This document shows, one piece after another, positions 25,425 to 34,829 of a DNA stretch of 64,000 nt; the stretch's first letter is position 1; each line of letters begins with the position of its first letter. Made by a program: the position numbers and the translations under genes. Source of the stretch: Myxococcota bacterium (lineage in GTDB: Bacteria; Myxococcota_A; UBA9160; UBA4427); the NCBI GenBank assembly GCA_029243605.1, contig JAQWRT010000033.1:54894-118893 (forward strand), in the 5' to 3' direction. The notes beneath the pieces were generated by a model that was not told where the DNA came from, ran no database searches, and saw only the letters and a list, made by a program, of their open reading frames with translations.

Positions 25425-26813
25425 GTGACGGCTGAGAACCAGAGCAAGACAGCAGGCACGGAGGCAACATCCGCGACCGCCGTGATGGGCGCGACGCCCG
25501 TGGTGGCTGCAGAGGAACTCGACCCCGGCCGGGAGCGACGGCCGCTGGAGTCGTATTTCCAGGAAATCGGCGGAACGCGCACCCTGAAACGCGAGGAAGA
25601 GGTCTACCTGGCCAAGGATCTGGAGGCGGCCACGGCCTACCTTCGAGAGTCCCTTTACGCGATTCCCTGCTCCGCTCGCCACGTGGTCGAGCGGTGGGAC
25701 GCGCTGCGCGCGCTCTCCCACACCGGCGCCAAGCTTTCCGAATCCTCGGGTGACGAGGAGACCGGAGAAATCGCCGCCCGGGTGGAGCGAGCTGTGAAGC
25801 AGTTGCGCGCGCTCCTCGAGGACCGCGTCAAGAAATTTGAGAAGGGCGGTGACACCTACACCCCGGCCCTGCAGAAGCTCGATGCCAGGATCTCGAAGGA
25901 TATGCATGGCGCCCAGCTCTCCCTCGCCGTTTTGGTCGAGTTGAGAGACACAATCCTCATCCGGACCAAGGAAATGCGAAGGACGCGTAAGCGGACCAAG
26001 CGCTTGGCCGAACTCGAGCGCGAAGTGGGCGTGCCCCGCAAGCGGATGCTAGAGCTGGCCAATGCCGTCGAAGACGCCCACGACCAGATGACCTCGGTCA
26101 AGAATCGCTTCATCGAGCACAATCTGAAGCTGGTGGTCGCGATTGCGAAGGATTACCGAAATCTCGGTCTTTCCTTCCCTGACCTCATTCAAGAGGGGAA
26201 CCTGGGCCTGATCCGGGCGGTGGAGAAATTCGACCACCGGCGTGGTTTCAAGTTCTCCACCTACGCGGTGTGGTGGATCCGACAGGCACTGGTGCGGGCG
26301 ATCCAGAACCACTCGCGCACCATTCGATTGCCCTCCCATGTGCATGACCGACTCCAGCGAAGCCAGCGAGTTCGGGCGGAACTGACAGGCAAGCTCGGCC
26401 GGGATCCGACACCGGCTGAACTGGCTCCGGCCCTGGGCTCGGATACCGATTCTCTTGAAGCTCTCGACCGGCTTTCTCGAGAAGCGATTTCCCTCGAATC
26501 GAACGTGGCGGGCACGGAAAAACGCCTCGAGGATTTCGTTCCCGACCAGGGGGCCTCGCTTCCCGATGGCGGCATCGACGACGACCGGATGCGCACCGGC
26601 GTAGGAACGCTGATCGGTGCGCTAACGCCCCGTGAGCAGCTGATCCTGCGGCTGCGTTACGGCCTTGCCGGGGAAGAGGAGCACACCCTCGAGCAGATCG
26701 GCCAATCCCTTGGCCTCTCTCGCGAGCGGGTTCGCCAACTCGAGGCACGGGCTCTCAAGAAGCTGAGGGAGACCCAGCCGGCCCAGCGACTCCATCCCAT
26801 TCTCGAACCCTGA
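25425..26813 (+). CDS. RNA polymerase sigma-70 family factor (group 1/2, RpoD/RpoS-like)
   Basis: A 462-residue sigma factor. Region 1.2 ([11 protein letters not shown]) lies near residue 45, followed by a helical ~120-residue insert. Region 2 ([45 protein letters not shown]) is complete, as are region 3 and region 4 ([15 protein letters not shown], helix-turn-helix [15 protein letters not shown]). There is no long acidic region 1.1, and promoter-contact residues ([12 protein letters not shown]) look more like a group 2 factor than the housekeeping one. I chose the GTG at 25425 with AAAGG 6 nt upstream. A strong terminator follows, so it is a single-gene unit. Confidence 0.88.
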   Translation: MTAENQSKTAGTEATSATAVMGATPVVAAEELDPGRERRPLESYFQEIGGTRTLKREEEVYLAKDLEAATAYLRESLYAIPCSARHVVERWDALRALSHTGAKLSESSGDEETGEIAARVERAVKQLRALLEDRVKKFEKGGDTYTPALQKLDARISKDMHGAQLSLAVLVELRDTILIRTKEMRRTRKRTKRLAELEREVGVPRKRMLELANAVEDAHDQMTSVKNRFIEHNLKLVVAIAKDYRNLGLSFPDLIQEGNLGLIRAVEKFDHRRGFKFSTYAVWWIRQALVRAIQNHSRTIRLPSHVHDRLQRSQRVRAELTGKLGRDPTPAELAPALGSDTDSLEALDRLSREAISLESNVAGTEKRLEDFVPDQGASLPDGGIDDDRMRTGVGTLIGALTPREQLILRLRYGLAGEEEHTLEQIGQSLGLSRERVRQLEARALKKLRETQPAQRLHPILEP

Positions 26814-26842
26814 GTTCGGGCAAGGACGGAAAAGACCCCTTA

Positions 26843-26879
26843 GGGGCCCGGTGGACGCGAGTCCACCGGGCCCCTTTTT
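26843..26879 (+). terminator. Rho-independent terminator after the sigma-factor gene
   Basis: A perfect 14-bp stem (GGGGCCCGGTGGAC at 26843-26856 and its complement at 26861-26874) with a GCGA tetraloop is followed by TTTTTC. Confidence 0.93.
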
Positions 26880-26995
26880 CTTGCGCCCGGCCCCGAGCCG
26901 GGCATGCGTATTTTGGCGGTCTGTCGAAGCCCTGAGCGACGGCCTAGCATTGGCATTCCGCCCCACCCCCAAGAACGCTCCAGGAGGAGCCTCCC

Positions 26996-28195
26996 ATGCC
27001 GTCCGACGAACCCAGCCCGGATTCAATCCCGCACTTCTTCGACCCGAAAGTCGCCGCCTGCCCCCAGGCCACCTACCGCCGCATGGTGAACGAAGAGCCG
27101 GTGATGCACATGCCGGTGACCAATACTCCCGTGATCTCGCGCTACGAGGACGTGATCTACTGCCTCCGAAACCCCGCGATCTTCTCCTCGGACATGTCTG
27201 AGCAGATGGCCCTGGGAACCGATCGACCGATGATCCCCCAGCAAATCGACCCGCCGGCCCAAACCCGCTACCGCAAGATCCTGGACCCCCGCTTCTCCCG
27301 AAAACGGATTGGCGAGATCGAACCCGCACTGCGCGAGTCGGCGAACGCATTGCTCGATCGCTTCAGCGAAAGTGGGGAATGCGACTACAGCCAGCAGTAC
27401 GCCGTCCCGCTCCCGTGCCAGGCTTTCCTCCACTTGCTCGGCCTGCCCGTCGATGACCTCTCAGAACTGATCCACCTCAAGGATGGCATCATCCGGCCCG
27501 AGGCCCGGGCCGAGAATCCCATGGATGCCGAAGAGGTCGCCTCGATTCGCGCCTCCTCGGGCCGGCAGATCTACGACTATTTCGAGGGCTTGATCGGCGA
27601 AAGGCGCGCGACTCCGCGTGAGGATCTCATGAGCTACCTGGTCTCGGTGGAACTCGACGGCGAAAAACTCAGCCACAACGAGATCCTCGACATCTCCTAC
27701 CTCTTCATTCTGGCGGGGCTCGATACGGTCACCGCGTCGCTCAACTGCTTCATGGCGAACCTCGCGGCGAACCCGGAGAACCGCGCGCGGATCCTCGAAA
27801 AACCCGAAAACCTCGAAGCCGCCCTCGAGGAGTTGCTGCGCTGGGAGACCCCGGTGGTCGGCGTTCCCCGACGGGTGACCCGGGACACCGAAGTCGCCGG
27901 CACTCCTATCGCCAAGGACGAGATCGTCATGCTCATGCTTGGCGCCGCGAATATCGATCCCTCAGAATTCTCCGAGGCCGACCGGGTCGTTCTCGATCGC
28001 TCGCGCAATCGCCATCTCGCCTTCGGCGGTGGGGCCCATCGCTGCCTGGGTTCCCACCTCGCCCGCATGGAGCTGAGGGTTGGCCTCGAGGAATGGCATC
28101 GGCGGATTCCCCACTACCAGATTCGCGAGGGTGAGGTGCCGGTCTACAGCCCAGGGATCCGCGACATCCAATCCCTGCCCCTGGTCTGGAGCTGA
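26996..28195 (+). CDS. Cytochrome P450
   Basis: A 399-residue soluble bacterial P450 monooxygenase. The I-helix oxygen-binding region reads LAGLDTVT, the K-helix ExxR is ELLR, and the haem-ligand loop FGGGAHRCLGSHLAR supplies the Cys thiolate. AGGAGG at about 26982-26987 sets the ATG at 26996. A TAGCAT hexamer at about 26944-26949 could be its -10. No redox partner gene is adjacent. The substrate is not predictable; similar class I P450s act on steroids, terpenes or fatty acids. Confidence 0.94.
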   Translation: MPSDEPSPDSIPHFFDPKVAACPQATYRRMVNEEPVMHMPVTNTPVISRYEDVIYCLRNPAIFSSDMSEQMALGTDRPMIPQQIDPPAQTRYRKILDPRFSRKRIGEIEPALRESANALLDRFSESGECDYSQQYAVPLPCQAFLHLLGLPVDDLSELIHLKDGIIRPEARAENPMDAEEVASIRASSGRQIYDYFEGLIGERRATPREDLMSYLVSVELDGEKLSHNEILDISYLFILAGLDTVTASLNCFMANLAANPENRARILEKPENLEAALEELLRWETPVVGVPRRVTRDTEVAGTPIAKDEIVMLMLGAANIDPSEFSEADRVVLDRSRNRHLAFGGGAHRCLGSHLARMELRVGLEEWHRRIPHYQIREGEVPVYSPGIRDIQSLPLVWS

Positions 28196-28206
28196 GAGGC
28201 CCCGGG

Positions 28207-29010
28207 TCAGGCCCCGGCCCAGTTCCAGGCGAGGAATAGACCGCCCACGAGCCACGCGTAGCCGGCGAAGAGATAAAAACGCCCGCCCTCGAGCAGTCGC
28301 ACAAAGGCCCAAATCGCCGCGATGCCGGCGACGAGCGCAGCGCCTCCCCCATACGCGAGATTGACCACCGCCTCGGGGCTGGCCGCCGCGAGTTCGGGCA
28401 GGGTCAGTACCGCGGCTCCGGCGATGGCGATGATCCCGAGCAGAAAAGAAAACTCCGCCGCCGCCCGGGGCGCCAAGCCCAGGGCCAGGGCCACCGCCAC
28501 GGTGGTCCCACTCCGGGAGATGCCCGGCAGGATCGCCAGGGCCTGGCCGCAGCCGACGAGAAGAGCGATCCGCCAATCGAGGGAGGCCGACTCTTCGCCC
28601 CGCTCCCGCCAGCGCCGCACCGAGCCTCGGGTGGTCCAGAGGATGGCGCCGGTGGCCAGCAGGGCGAACCCCGTGGCGATGGGATTGGCGAACTGACGTT
28701 CGATGAAATCTCGCGCCGAAAGGCCCACCACCACCGCCGGCAGTGTGCCCACCGCCAACAGGGCGGTGAAATGGATCGCCTCGCTCTGGCGGGTCAGCAC
28801 ACCGACGATCAGGCTAAAAATCCGCTGTCGGTAGAAGATCGCGATGGCCAGCAGAGTGGCCAGATGAACCGAGATCTCAAAGAGCAGGCCCCCCTCGTCC
28901 TCGATCCCAAAAAGCGAGCGAAAAATGACCAGATGCCCCGAACTCGACACCGGGAAGAACTCGGTCAAGCCCTGGACAATCCCCAGCCAAAGGGCCTCGA
29001 GCCGGCTCAT
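28207..29010 (-). CDS. uppP: Undecaprenyl-diphosphatase UppP (BacA)
   Basis: This membrane phosphatase recycles undecaprenyl pyrophosphate to the carrier lipid used by MraY and others. The 267 residues start with LEALWLGIVQGLTEFFPVSSSGH, the first active-site motif, and contain the second motif PGISRSGTT. About seven to eight membrane segments are seen. It is convergent with the P450 gene. Confidence 0.96.
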   Translation of the reverse strand: MSRLEALWLGIVQGLTEFFPVSSSGHLVIFRSLFGIEDEGGLLFEISVHLATLLAIAIFYRQRIFSLIVGVLTRQSEAIHFTALLAVGTLPAVVVGLSARDFIERQFANPIATGFALLATGAILWTTRGSVRRWRERGEESASLDWRIALLVGCGQALAILPGISRSGTTVAVALALGLAPRAAAEFSFLLGIIAIAGAAVLTLPELAAASPEAVVNLAYGGGAALVAGIAAIWAFVRLLEGGRFYLFAGYAWLVGGLFLAWNWAGA

Positions 29011-29145
29011 AGCGACCCGATCCGCCGCCCACTCCCGAGGCCGAAGGCCGGAGGAAAAGAGCGGTCCAGGACGAACGAAACCATCCCTGCCAGGGGCAAA
29101 ACCCGGATCACGACGAGCATCCTATCGAAAGAGCGCCGAGAGCGG

Positions 29146-29184
29146 TAGATTGGGCAGCGTCCAGCCGGGCGAGTGACCGGCTGG
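29146..29184 (+). promoter_or_regulatory. Candidate -10 and leader hairpin upstream of thrH
   Basis: TAGATT at 29146-29151 could be a -10 element. It is followed by an 8-bp inverted repeat CCAGCCGG/CCGGCTGG (29161-29168 and 29177-29184, 8-nt loop), which would fall in the 5' leader of thrH. There is no U-tract. The role is unknown. Confidence 0.35.
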
Positions 29185-29245
29185 ATCGGGCCGAGATCAC
29201 TGGGCCCGGGACGAGCCCAACCCAAAGTGTGCGGAGGAAGACCCC

Positions 29246-29857
29246 GTGGAAATTGCCTGCCTCGACCTCGAAGGCGTTTTGATCCCCGAGGTCTGGATCA
29301 ACGTGGCGGAGCGCACCGGCATCGAGGCCCTGCGGGCCACCACCCGGGACATCCCCGACTACGACGAACTCATGCGCCAGCGTTTGCGAATCCTCGAGGA
29401 AAACAACCTCGGGATTGAGGACATCCAGCAGGTCATCTCCGGTATGGAGCCTCTCGAGGGAGCCGCGGATTGCCTCGCCTGGCTGCGGGAGAACTTCCAG
29501 GTCGTGATCCTCTCGGACACCTTCTACGAATTTGCAGAGCCCTTCATGCGCCAACTCGGATGGCCCACCCTGCTCTGTCACAAGCTCGTCATCGATGAAC
29601 GCGGGCGCGTCGCGGACTACCTGATCCGCCAGAAGGACCCCAAGCGCCAATCCGTCCGGGCTTTCCAGTTGTTGAATTACCGGTGTATCGCCACCGGAGA
29701 CTCCTACAACGACACCACCATGCTCGCCCAGGCGGAAGCCGGCATCCTCTTCTGCCCGCCCCAGAACGTGATCGAGGAATTCCCCCAATTCCCCGTGGCC
29801 AAGGACTACGAAGCCCTCAAGGCGGAGTTTGCCCGAGCCTCGATCCGCGACCTCTAG
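29246..29857 (+). CDS. thrH: Bifunctional phosphoserine phosphatase/homoserine phosphotransferase ThrH
   Basis: A 203-residue HAD-superfamily enzyme. The N terminus EIACLDLEGVL gives the HAD nucleophile Asp, ILSDTFYEF is motif II, the RQKDPKRQ stretch is typical of ThrH, and GDSYNDTTML is motif III. The near-continuous agreement with what I know of the Pseudomonas ThrH sequence makes this call firm. In that organism it dephosphorylates phosphoserine and can pass phosphate to homoserine, substituting for ThrB. Translation starts at GTG 29246 with GGAGG 8-10 nt upstream. No other serine or threonine gene is adjacent. Confidence 0.94.
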   Translation: MEIACLDLEGVLIPEVWINVAERTGIEALRATTRDIPDYDELMRQRLRILEENNLGIEDIQQVISGMEPLEGAADCLAWLRENFQVVILSDTFYEFAEPFMRQLGWPTLLCHKLVIDERGRVADYLIRQKDPKRQSVRAFQLLNYRCIATGDSYNDTTMLAQAEAGILFCPPQNVIEEFPQFPVAKDYEALKAEFARASIRDL

Positions 29858-29874
29858 CCCCGCGAAAGAACCCT

Positions 29875-31683
29875 TCAGCGCTTACGAAGGTTCGCGGCGA
29901 GCACGCGCTTGCGCAGGCGTAGATTCTCCGGGGTCACTTCGAGGAGTTCGTCGCTCTCGATCCACTCCATCGCGGTCTCGATGGTGAGCTTGCGGTGGGG
30001 AGTGATGATCACACTGTCGTCCTTGCCCGAAGCCCGCATATTGTCGAGCTTCTTGGCACGGCAGACGTTGACGTTCAGGTCCCCTGGGCGACGAGCTTCC
30101 CCCACCACCTGGCCCTCATAAACGGGCTGCCCGGTGGGGACGAAGAGAGTCGAGCGCTCCTGAATCTTGAAAATCGCGTGGGGCGTAGTCTGGCCGGTAT
30201 CCGTGGACACGATGGCCCCGACACTTCTTCCCTCGAGTTCCCCGGCGAAGGGCTCATAACCCCTGACTGCGCGGTAGAGGATTCCCTCTCCCCGGGTACT
30301 CGTCAGGAATTCGTTGCGATAGCCGAAGAGGCAGCGACTCGGGACAGTGAACTGAAGGTGGATACGATCCCCCTTGTGTTCCATCAGGCCCATTCGTCCC
30401 TTGCGCTCGGAAAGCCTCTCCATCACGGTGCCCGCACACTGTTCGGGCACATCGATGACCACGTCCTCCACGGGTTCACAACGCTCGCCGTCGACCTCTC
30501 GCAAGATGATTTCCGGCCGGGAAACCGCGAATTCATAGCCTTCTCGTCGCAGGGTCTCGATGAGAACCGCGATCTGTAGCTCACCGCGTCCAGCCACCTC
30601 GAAGGCGTCCTGCTTGTCGGTGTTCTCGATCACGATCGAGATATTCGAGAGGGCCTCCCGGGTCAACCGATCCCGAATCTGGCGACTGGTGACGTAACGA
30701 CCCTCCCGGCCGGCGAAGGGAGATGTGTTCACCAGGAAGTTGACCTTGATGGTCGGCGGATCGATGGCGATACGCGGCAGCGGAGCCAGCGCGTCGGCCG
30801 GGCAGACCGTATCCCCTACCTCTATGGAATCGACTCCGGCCAGAATTGCGATGTCGCCGGCTTCCACAGTCTCGAGCTCTACGCGCTGGATGCCCCGGGT
30901 GCCAAAGAGCTTGGTCACTCGAAAATTTTCGGGCTTGCCATTGGCGGGAATCCGAACGACCTGCTGCCCCCGAGTCATACGACCTCGGTTGACCCGGCCG
31001 ATGACCAGGCGCCCGACGAAGGCGTCGTATCCCAGAGTCACCGCCTGGAATTGCAGGGGCGCTTCAATATCGGCCTGGGGAGAGGGTGCGAATTCGAGGA
31101 TCGCATCGAGGACCGGAACCAGGTCCTGCATGGGGAGGGACAGGTCTCGTGTCGACTGCCCCTGCTTGGCCGATGCGTAGACCACGGGAAAATCGAGTTG
31201 TTCGTCGTTCGCGTCGAGCTCCACGAGCAGGTCGAAGACCTCGTCGAGTACCTCTTCGCTCCGCTGCTCCGGGCGATCGATCTTGTTTACGACGAGAATC
31301 GGTCGCAGTCGGTGCTCCAGCGCTTTTCGCAGCACGAACCGGGTCTGGGGCATGACGCCCTCGACGGAGTCCACCAGGAGCAGGACGGCATCCACCATGC
31401 CCAGAACTCGCTCCACCTCGCCCCCGAAGTCGGCGTGGCCGGGCGTGTCCACCAATTGAATGCGCACCCCCTTATAGTCGATGGCGGTGCTCTTCGACTG
31501 GATCGTGATCCCTCGCTCGCGCTCGAGGTCGCCTGAATCCATCACGCGATCCTCGATGACCTGATGGGCTTCGAAGGCGCCACACGCTTTCAGCAGACCA
31601 TCGACAAGGGTGGTCTTGCCGTGGTCAACGTGGGCCACGATGGCGAGATTGCGCAAATCTGTACGGGTGTGAGTCTTAGACAT
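29875..31683 (-). CDS. typA: Ribosome-associated translational GTPase TypA/BipA
   Basis: TypA is an EF-G-like GTPase acting on ribosomes during assembly and stress. The 602 residues show G1 (AHVDHGKTT), the RGITI switch I, G3 (DTPGHADF) and G4 (NKID), followed by domain II and the TypA-specific C-terminal domain ending MEWIESDELLEVTPE. It lies 30 nt downstream of the histidine-kinase-like gene on the same strand, so the two may be co-transcribed. It is convergent with thrH. Confidence 0.96.
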   Translation of the reverse strand: MSKTHTRTDLRNLAIVAHVDHGKTTLVDGLLKACGAFEAHQVIEDRVMDSGDLERERGITIQSKSTAIDYKGVRIQLVDTPGHADFGGEVERVLGMVDAVLLLVDSVEGVMPQTRFVLRKALEHRLRPILVVNKIDRPEQRSEEVLDEVFDLLVELDANDEQLDFPVVYASAKQGQSTRDLSLPMQDLVPVLDAILEFAPSPQADIEAPLQFQAVTLGYDAFVGRLVIGRVNRGRMTRGQQVVRIPANGKPENFRVTKLFGTRGIQRVELETVEAGDIAILAGVDSIEVGDTVCPADALAPLPRIAIDPPTIKVNFLVNTSPFAGREGRYVTSRQIRDRLTREALSNISIVIENTDKQDAFEVAGRGELQIAVLIETLRREGYEFAVSRPEIILREVDGERCEPVEDVVIDVPEQCAGTVMERLSERKGRMGLMEHKGDRIHLQFTVPSRCLFGYRNEFLTSTRGEGILYRAVRGYEPFAGELEGRSVGAIVSTDTGQTTPHAIFKIQERSTLFVPTGQPVYEGQVVGEARRPGDLNVNVCRAKKLDNMRASGKDDSVIITPHRKLTIETAMEWIESDELLEVTPENLRLRKRVLAANLRKR

Positions 31684-31713
31684 GGGTGGGTGGCCCCCTC
31701 GGGCCGGCGCAGG

Positions 31714-32421
31714 CTAGCGCGCCGGGAGGGGAACCGCCGGTAGGATCAGCACGATCCGGGTGCGATCATCCATCCGTGTCACTTCGAAGTCCCCCCCCTG
31801 CCTGGGCAGGATGACATCCGCGACAGCGCAGAGCAGCGGGCGCCCCCGCATCGCCTGATCCCGGAAACCAGCGGGATCCTCGCCCCCCGGGCCATCGTCC
31901 TCGATACAGAGCGCGATGCGGTCTCCCCGGGACTCGGCCCGGATCACAATCTCCCCCCGCCCGGCCGTCGAGTCGATGGCCAGGAAGAAGAAACTCTCGA
32001 TCAAGCGCTGAATCACGCCCACGTCGATTCGGACTGCAACGAGCTCTGAGTCCAACTCGAAGCGAAGCTTCGTCCCGCGGCCACCGAGGGCGGTCAGCGG
32101 GCGCTTCAGATTCCCCATGAGGACCGAGACCGGCAGGGTTTCGGGCGACCTGGTCTGGGGCGTCAGCAGGGGCCGGATCAGGCCGAGCAGCGCCGCCGAT
32201 CGGGCCGAGAGATCGTCGAGATCGACGGAGGCTTGGGCCAGGCCGGTGGGGGTCATATCGTCGTCGAGTAAATGAGCATGAAGCCGAACCGCCCCGATCA
32301 GATTCCCAAGCTCATGGCCGAGCGCGAAAACGAGGTCCTGATCCGACAGGGCATTGGGGTGCCCCCTACGGGAATCGACGCTTGGCTGACCGGGCGATGT
32401 CAATTTTTGGCTCCCCCGCAT
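31714..32421 (-). CDS. Degenerate histidine-kinase-like protein without sensor domain
   Basis: A 235-residue protein with the two-helix dimerisation part of histidine kinases (FALGHELGNLIGAVRLHAHL, about residues 32-51, an H-box with HELGN) and an HATPase-like C-terminal domain. There is no N-terminal sensor or membrane segment. The N-box position (LIESFFFLAIDSTAG) lacks the usual Asn, whereas the G1-like motif IEDDGPGG is retained. It may be a pseudo-kinase, phosphotransfer or scaffold protein. It is divergent from the ferredoxin/PP2C pair with only 32 nt between starts. Confidence 0.7.
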   Translation of the reverse strand: MRGSQKLTSPGQPSVDSRRGHPNALSDQDLVFALGHELGNLIGAVRLHAHLLDDDMTPTGLAQASVDLDDLSARSAALLGLIRPLLTPQTRSPETLPVSVLMGNLKRPLTALGGRGTKLRFELDSELVAVRIDVGVIQRLIESFFFLAIDSTAGRGEIVIRAESRGDRIALCIEDDGPGGEDPAGFRDQAMRGRPLLCAVADVILPRQGGDFEVTRMDDRTRIVLILPAVPLPAR

Positions 32422-32436
32422 AGCTGGGATGCCCTG

Positions 32437-32442
32437 TATACT
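32437..32442 (+). promoter_or_regulatory. Candidate -10 (TATACT) of the ferredoxin/PP2C operon
   Basis: TATACT is near-consensus and lies 11 nt before the ATG at 32454. A start about 7 nt downstream would leave a leader of roughly 5 nt. No clear -35 is seen at 17 nt. Confidence 0.4.
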
Positions 32443-32453
32443 ACGGGCTCCTT

Positions 32454-32831
32454 ATGAGCGATGCACGACTCGGTAAAATTGCTGAGAAGCTTCACCTCTC
32501 CGACTTCTCTCGACACATCTTTCTCTGCGTTGGAGGGAAGTGTGCTCCCCAGGCGCTTCAGCAGGAAGTCTGGAGCTTCTTGAAGGCACGGCTGAAGGAA
32601 CTCGACCTGGTGGACGTCGGGGGCGGGGTCTTCCGCTCCAAGGTCGAGTGCCTCCGGGTCTGTGCCCAGGGCCCCGTCGCCGTGGTTTATCCCGAGGGCA
32701 TCTGGTACCGGGACTGCGGGCTCGACAACCTCGAACGAATCATTCAATCGCATTTGGTCGCCGGCCAGATCGTCGAGGACCTGGTCATCGCCGAGAACGA
32801 TCTCCACGGCGAGGACCTCGGCCCGCGATGA
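32454..32831 (+). CDS. (2Fe-2S) ferredoxin domain-containing protein, thioredoxin-like fold
   Basis: A 125-residue protein resembling thioredoxin-like [2Fe-2S] ferredoxins. Candidate cluster ligands are the Cys of FLCVGGKC near the N terminus and [17 protein letters not shown] in the second half; one more Cys follows in YRDCGL. The [11 protein letters not shown] stretch is typical of this family. The C terminus carries a short acidic tail. Its stop overlaps the next ATG (ATGA), so it is translationally coupled to a PP2C-type phosphatase. A redox-sensing or electron-donor role is inference. Confidence 0.85.
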   Translation: MSDARLGKIAEKLHLSDFSRHIFLCVGGKCAPQALQQEVWSFLKARLKELDLVDVGGGVFRSKVECLRVCAQGPVAVVYPEGIWYRDCGLDNLERIIQSHLVAGQIVEDLVIAENDLHGEDLGPR

Positions 32832-33679
32832 GCCAAGCCCAGCCCCTGCTCTCCGCGGTGCTGCTCGGTCGGCGGCATACCGAAATCGGAAATCTGGCCA
32901 GCGCCGCCGAGGGGCGCGCGGCGATCACCCTATCGCGGGGGGGCGCCGCCAAGACCTACGGCCATACCGACCCCAACGAGGATGCGGTCTACTTCGCCCA
33001 GGGCGAAGGCGGCTGGCTCCTCGCCGTGGCCGATGGACATCATGGGGCCTCGGGCGCCGAGGCCGTGATCCAGCACATCGCGACGGAACTGGCTCCGAAT
33101 TGGACCGGCCCGGCCGACCTGGGCTTCGATGACCGAAGCTGGAAGGAATGCAGCCTGGATGTCCTTCACGACTGCGGCCGAGCGGTGCTCCGCCGAGCCG
33201 CTGAACTCGGGACGGGCCCGGCCCCCACGACATTATCCCTGGCCCTCGTCAGGCCCGGGGAGTCGGGGCTTGCCTGGATCTCCATGGGGGACAGCCACCT
33301 CTTTCGCGCGGGCCAAGACTCTCTCGAAGAACTCGGCTGGACCAGCCTGGGGCGCAAGGAGCGCTATTTCGTCGGCTACGAAGCCGCCTCTCGGGAAGGC
33401 ATGCGCGACCGTTCCGATTCGGGCTACCAGGATCTGGCCGATACCCGGGCGCTGATCCTCGCCACCGACGGCCTCTCGGAAACCAATATCGGCGTCGCCG
33501 ACCCGGCTCGGGCGGTGCTCGAGGCCCTCGCCGAAAGCGAGGGGGCCGACGACGAGGACCGTGCCCTGGGCCTCGCCAAACACTTGAGCGCCACGGCGAT
33601 ACAGGCCCACATCGACAACCGGGCCGGGGACAATATCGGCTGCTCGGTCCTCGATCTTCGCGGCCCCGCCGGCGCCTAA
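32828..33679 (+). CDS. PP2C-family serine/threonine protein phosphatase
   Basis: A 283-residue metal-dependent phosphatase domain. Metal-binding Asp motifs are visible: [27 protein letters not shown] and the C-terminal [10 protein letters not shown]. The ATG at 32828 overlaps the ferredoxin stop; the upstream open frame is not coding. The last 4 nt overlap tail-to-tail with the convergent FAD oxidoreductase gene. No Ser/Thr kinase gene is adjacent, so its target is unknown; it may act with the ferredoxin and the divergent kinase-like protein. Confidence 0.87.
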   Translation: MSQAQPLLSAVLLGRRHTEIGNLASAAEGRAAITLSRGGAAKTYGHTDPNEDAVYFAQGEGGWLLAVADGHHGASGAEAVIQHIATELAPNWTGPADLGFDDRSWKECSLDVLHDCGRAVLRRAAELGTGPAPTTLSLALVRPGESGLAWISMGDSHLFRAGQDSLEELGWTSLGRKERYFVGYEAASREGMRDRSDSGYQDLADTRALILATDGLSETNIGVADPARAVLEALAESEGADDEDRALGLAKHLSATAIQAHIDNRAGDNIGCSVLDLRGPAGA

Positions 33680-34827
33680 GTCTCGCCCCGGACCCCGGCC
33701 ACCACGCGCTCGGCGATGGCGAGGGCGGCGGTCAGACCCGGGGACTCGATGCCCACGCAGTTGATCAACCCGGGAAGCCCTCGGGCCGATTCCTCCTGAA
33801 CGATGAAATCGCGGAACTCCTCCCCGGGGCCCGCCAGCTTCGGGCGGAGCCCGGCGAAATCTGCTCGGCACCAGGAGGCCTCGACCTGGGGGAGATAATG
33901 CCGAACCGACTCGGCGAAAAAGTCAGCCCGGTTGGGGTCCACCGCCAGGTCCAGCCGCGCCCCGTACTCGGCATCGGGCCCCAGCCGAACGCCCCCGAAA
34001 AGATCCGGAGTGGCGTGGATCCCCAGCCCCCCCGCCCCGGAATCCGAAGCCCCGGGTGGCAGCGGATAGACAAGGTGATCCAGGGCCATACCCCCGGGCG
34101 GGGCCAAGGCAAAATAGCTCCCCTTGCAGGGCTTCAATCGATAGCCCTGGGCATCCACCGCCACCCCGGCCATCTCGGCGATGCGGTCGCTCCCAAGGCC
34201 GGCGGCGTTCACGACGATTTCGCATTCCAACCCTTCGCTCAACGTCTGCCCGGGCCCGCAGACCTCGACCCGCCAACCCACCGGAACCCGCTCCAGGGCG
34301 ACGACCTGGTGCTCCAGAAGCAGATTCGCCCCGTGGTTTTCGGCGTCCGCGAGGAGGGAAAGGGCAAAGCCCGCGACGTCCAGGATGCCGCTCTCAGGCG
34401 AAAAAAGCGCACCCGAGGCCACCACCGCCGGTTCCCGTCGGCGGGTCTCCGAGGCGTCGAGGAGCTCGAGACCGGGCACACCGTTGGCGTGGCCCCGGGC
34501 CCGAAGCGCTTCCAGACGAGCGCAACCCGGCGTGTCCGTCGCGACCACCAATTTCCCCAACTTCCGGAAGGCCACGCCCCTTTCCGAGAGCCACGGGTAG
34601 AGGAGTTCCCGACCCCGAACGCATAGGGTGGTCTTCAGACTTTCCGGAGGAGAGTAGAGCCCGGCATGGATCACCTGGCTATTGCGCGCGGTAATCTCCC
34701 GCGCGATCCCCCCCTGGCGCTCGAGGACCAGAACCGAGCGGCCGCTTCGAGCCAGGGCCGAGGCCGAGGCCAGGCCCACGGCGCCCGCCCCGATCACCAC
34801 GGCATCGAAGCCCCGGCGGCGGCTCAC
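33676..34827 (-). CDS. FAD-dependent oxidoreductase, L-2-hydroxyglutarate oxidase (LhgO)-like
   Basis: A 383-residue DAO-fold flavoprotein. The N-terminal dinucleotide motif is VVIGAGAVGLASA. The stretch ARNSQVIHAGLY followed by SLKTTLCVRGRELLY is characteristic of L-2-hydroxyglutarate dehydrogenases/oxidases. GSYFALAP and the C-terminal GIESPGLTAALAIAE fit the second FAD-contact region. It probably oxidises a 2-hydroxy acid; glycerol-3-phosphate or an amino acid is a less likely substrate. It lies 2 nt from the exchanger gene on the same strand and is probably the last gene of the kinase-exchanger-oxidase run. Confidence 0.85.
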   Translation of the reverse strand: MSRRRGFDAVVIGAGAVGLASASALARSGRSVLVLERQGGIAREITARNSQVIHAGLYSPPESLKTTLCVRGRELLYPWLSERGVAFRKLGKLVVATDTPGCARLEALRARGHANGVPGLELLDASETRRREPAVVASGALFSPESGILDVAGFALSLLADAENHGANLLLEHQVVALERVPVGWRVEVCGPGQTLSEGLECEIVVNAAGLGSDRIAEMAGVAVDAQGYRLKPCKGSYFALAPPGGMALDHLVYPLPPGASDSGAGGLGIHATPDLFGGVRLGPDAEYGARLDLAVDPNRADFFAESVRHYLPQVEASWCRADFAGLRPKLAGPGEEFRDFIVQEESARGLPGLINCVGIESPGLTAALAIAERVVAGVRGET

Positions 34828-34829
34828 GA

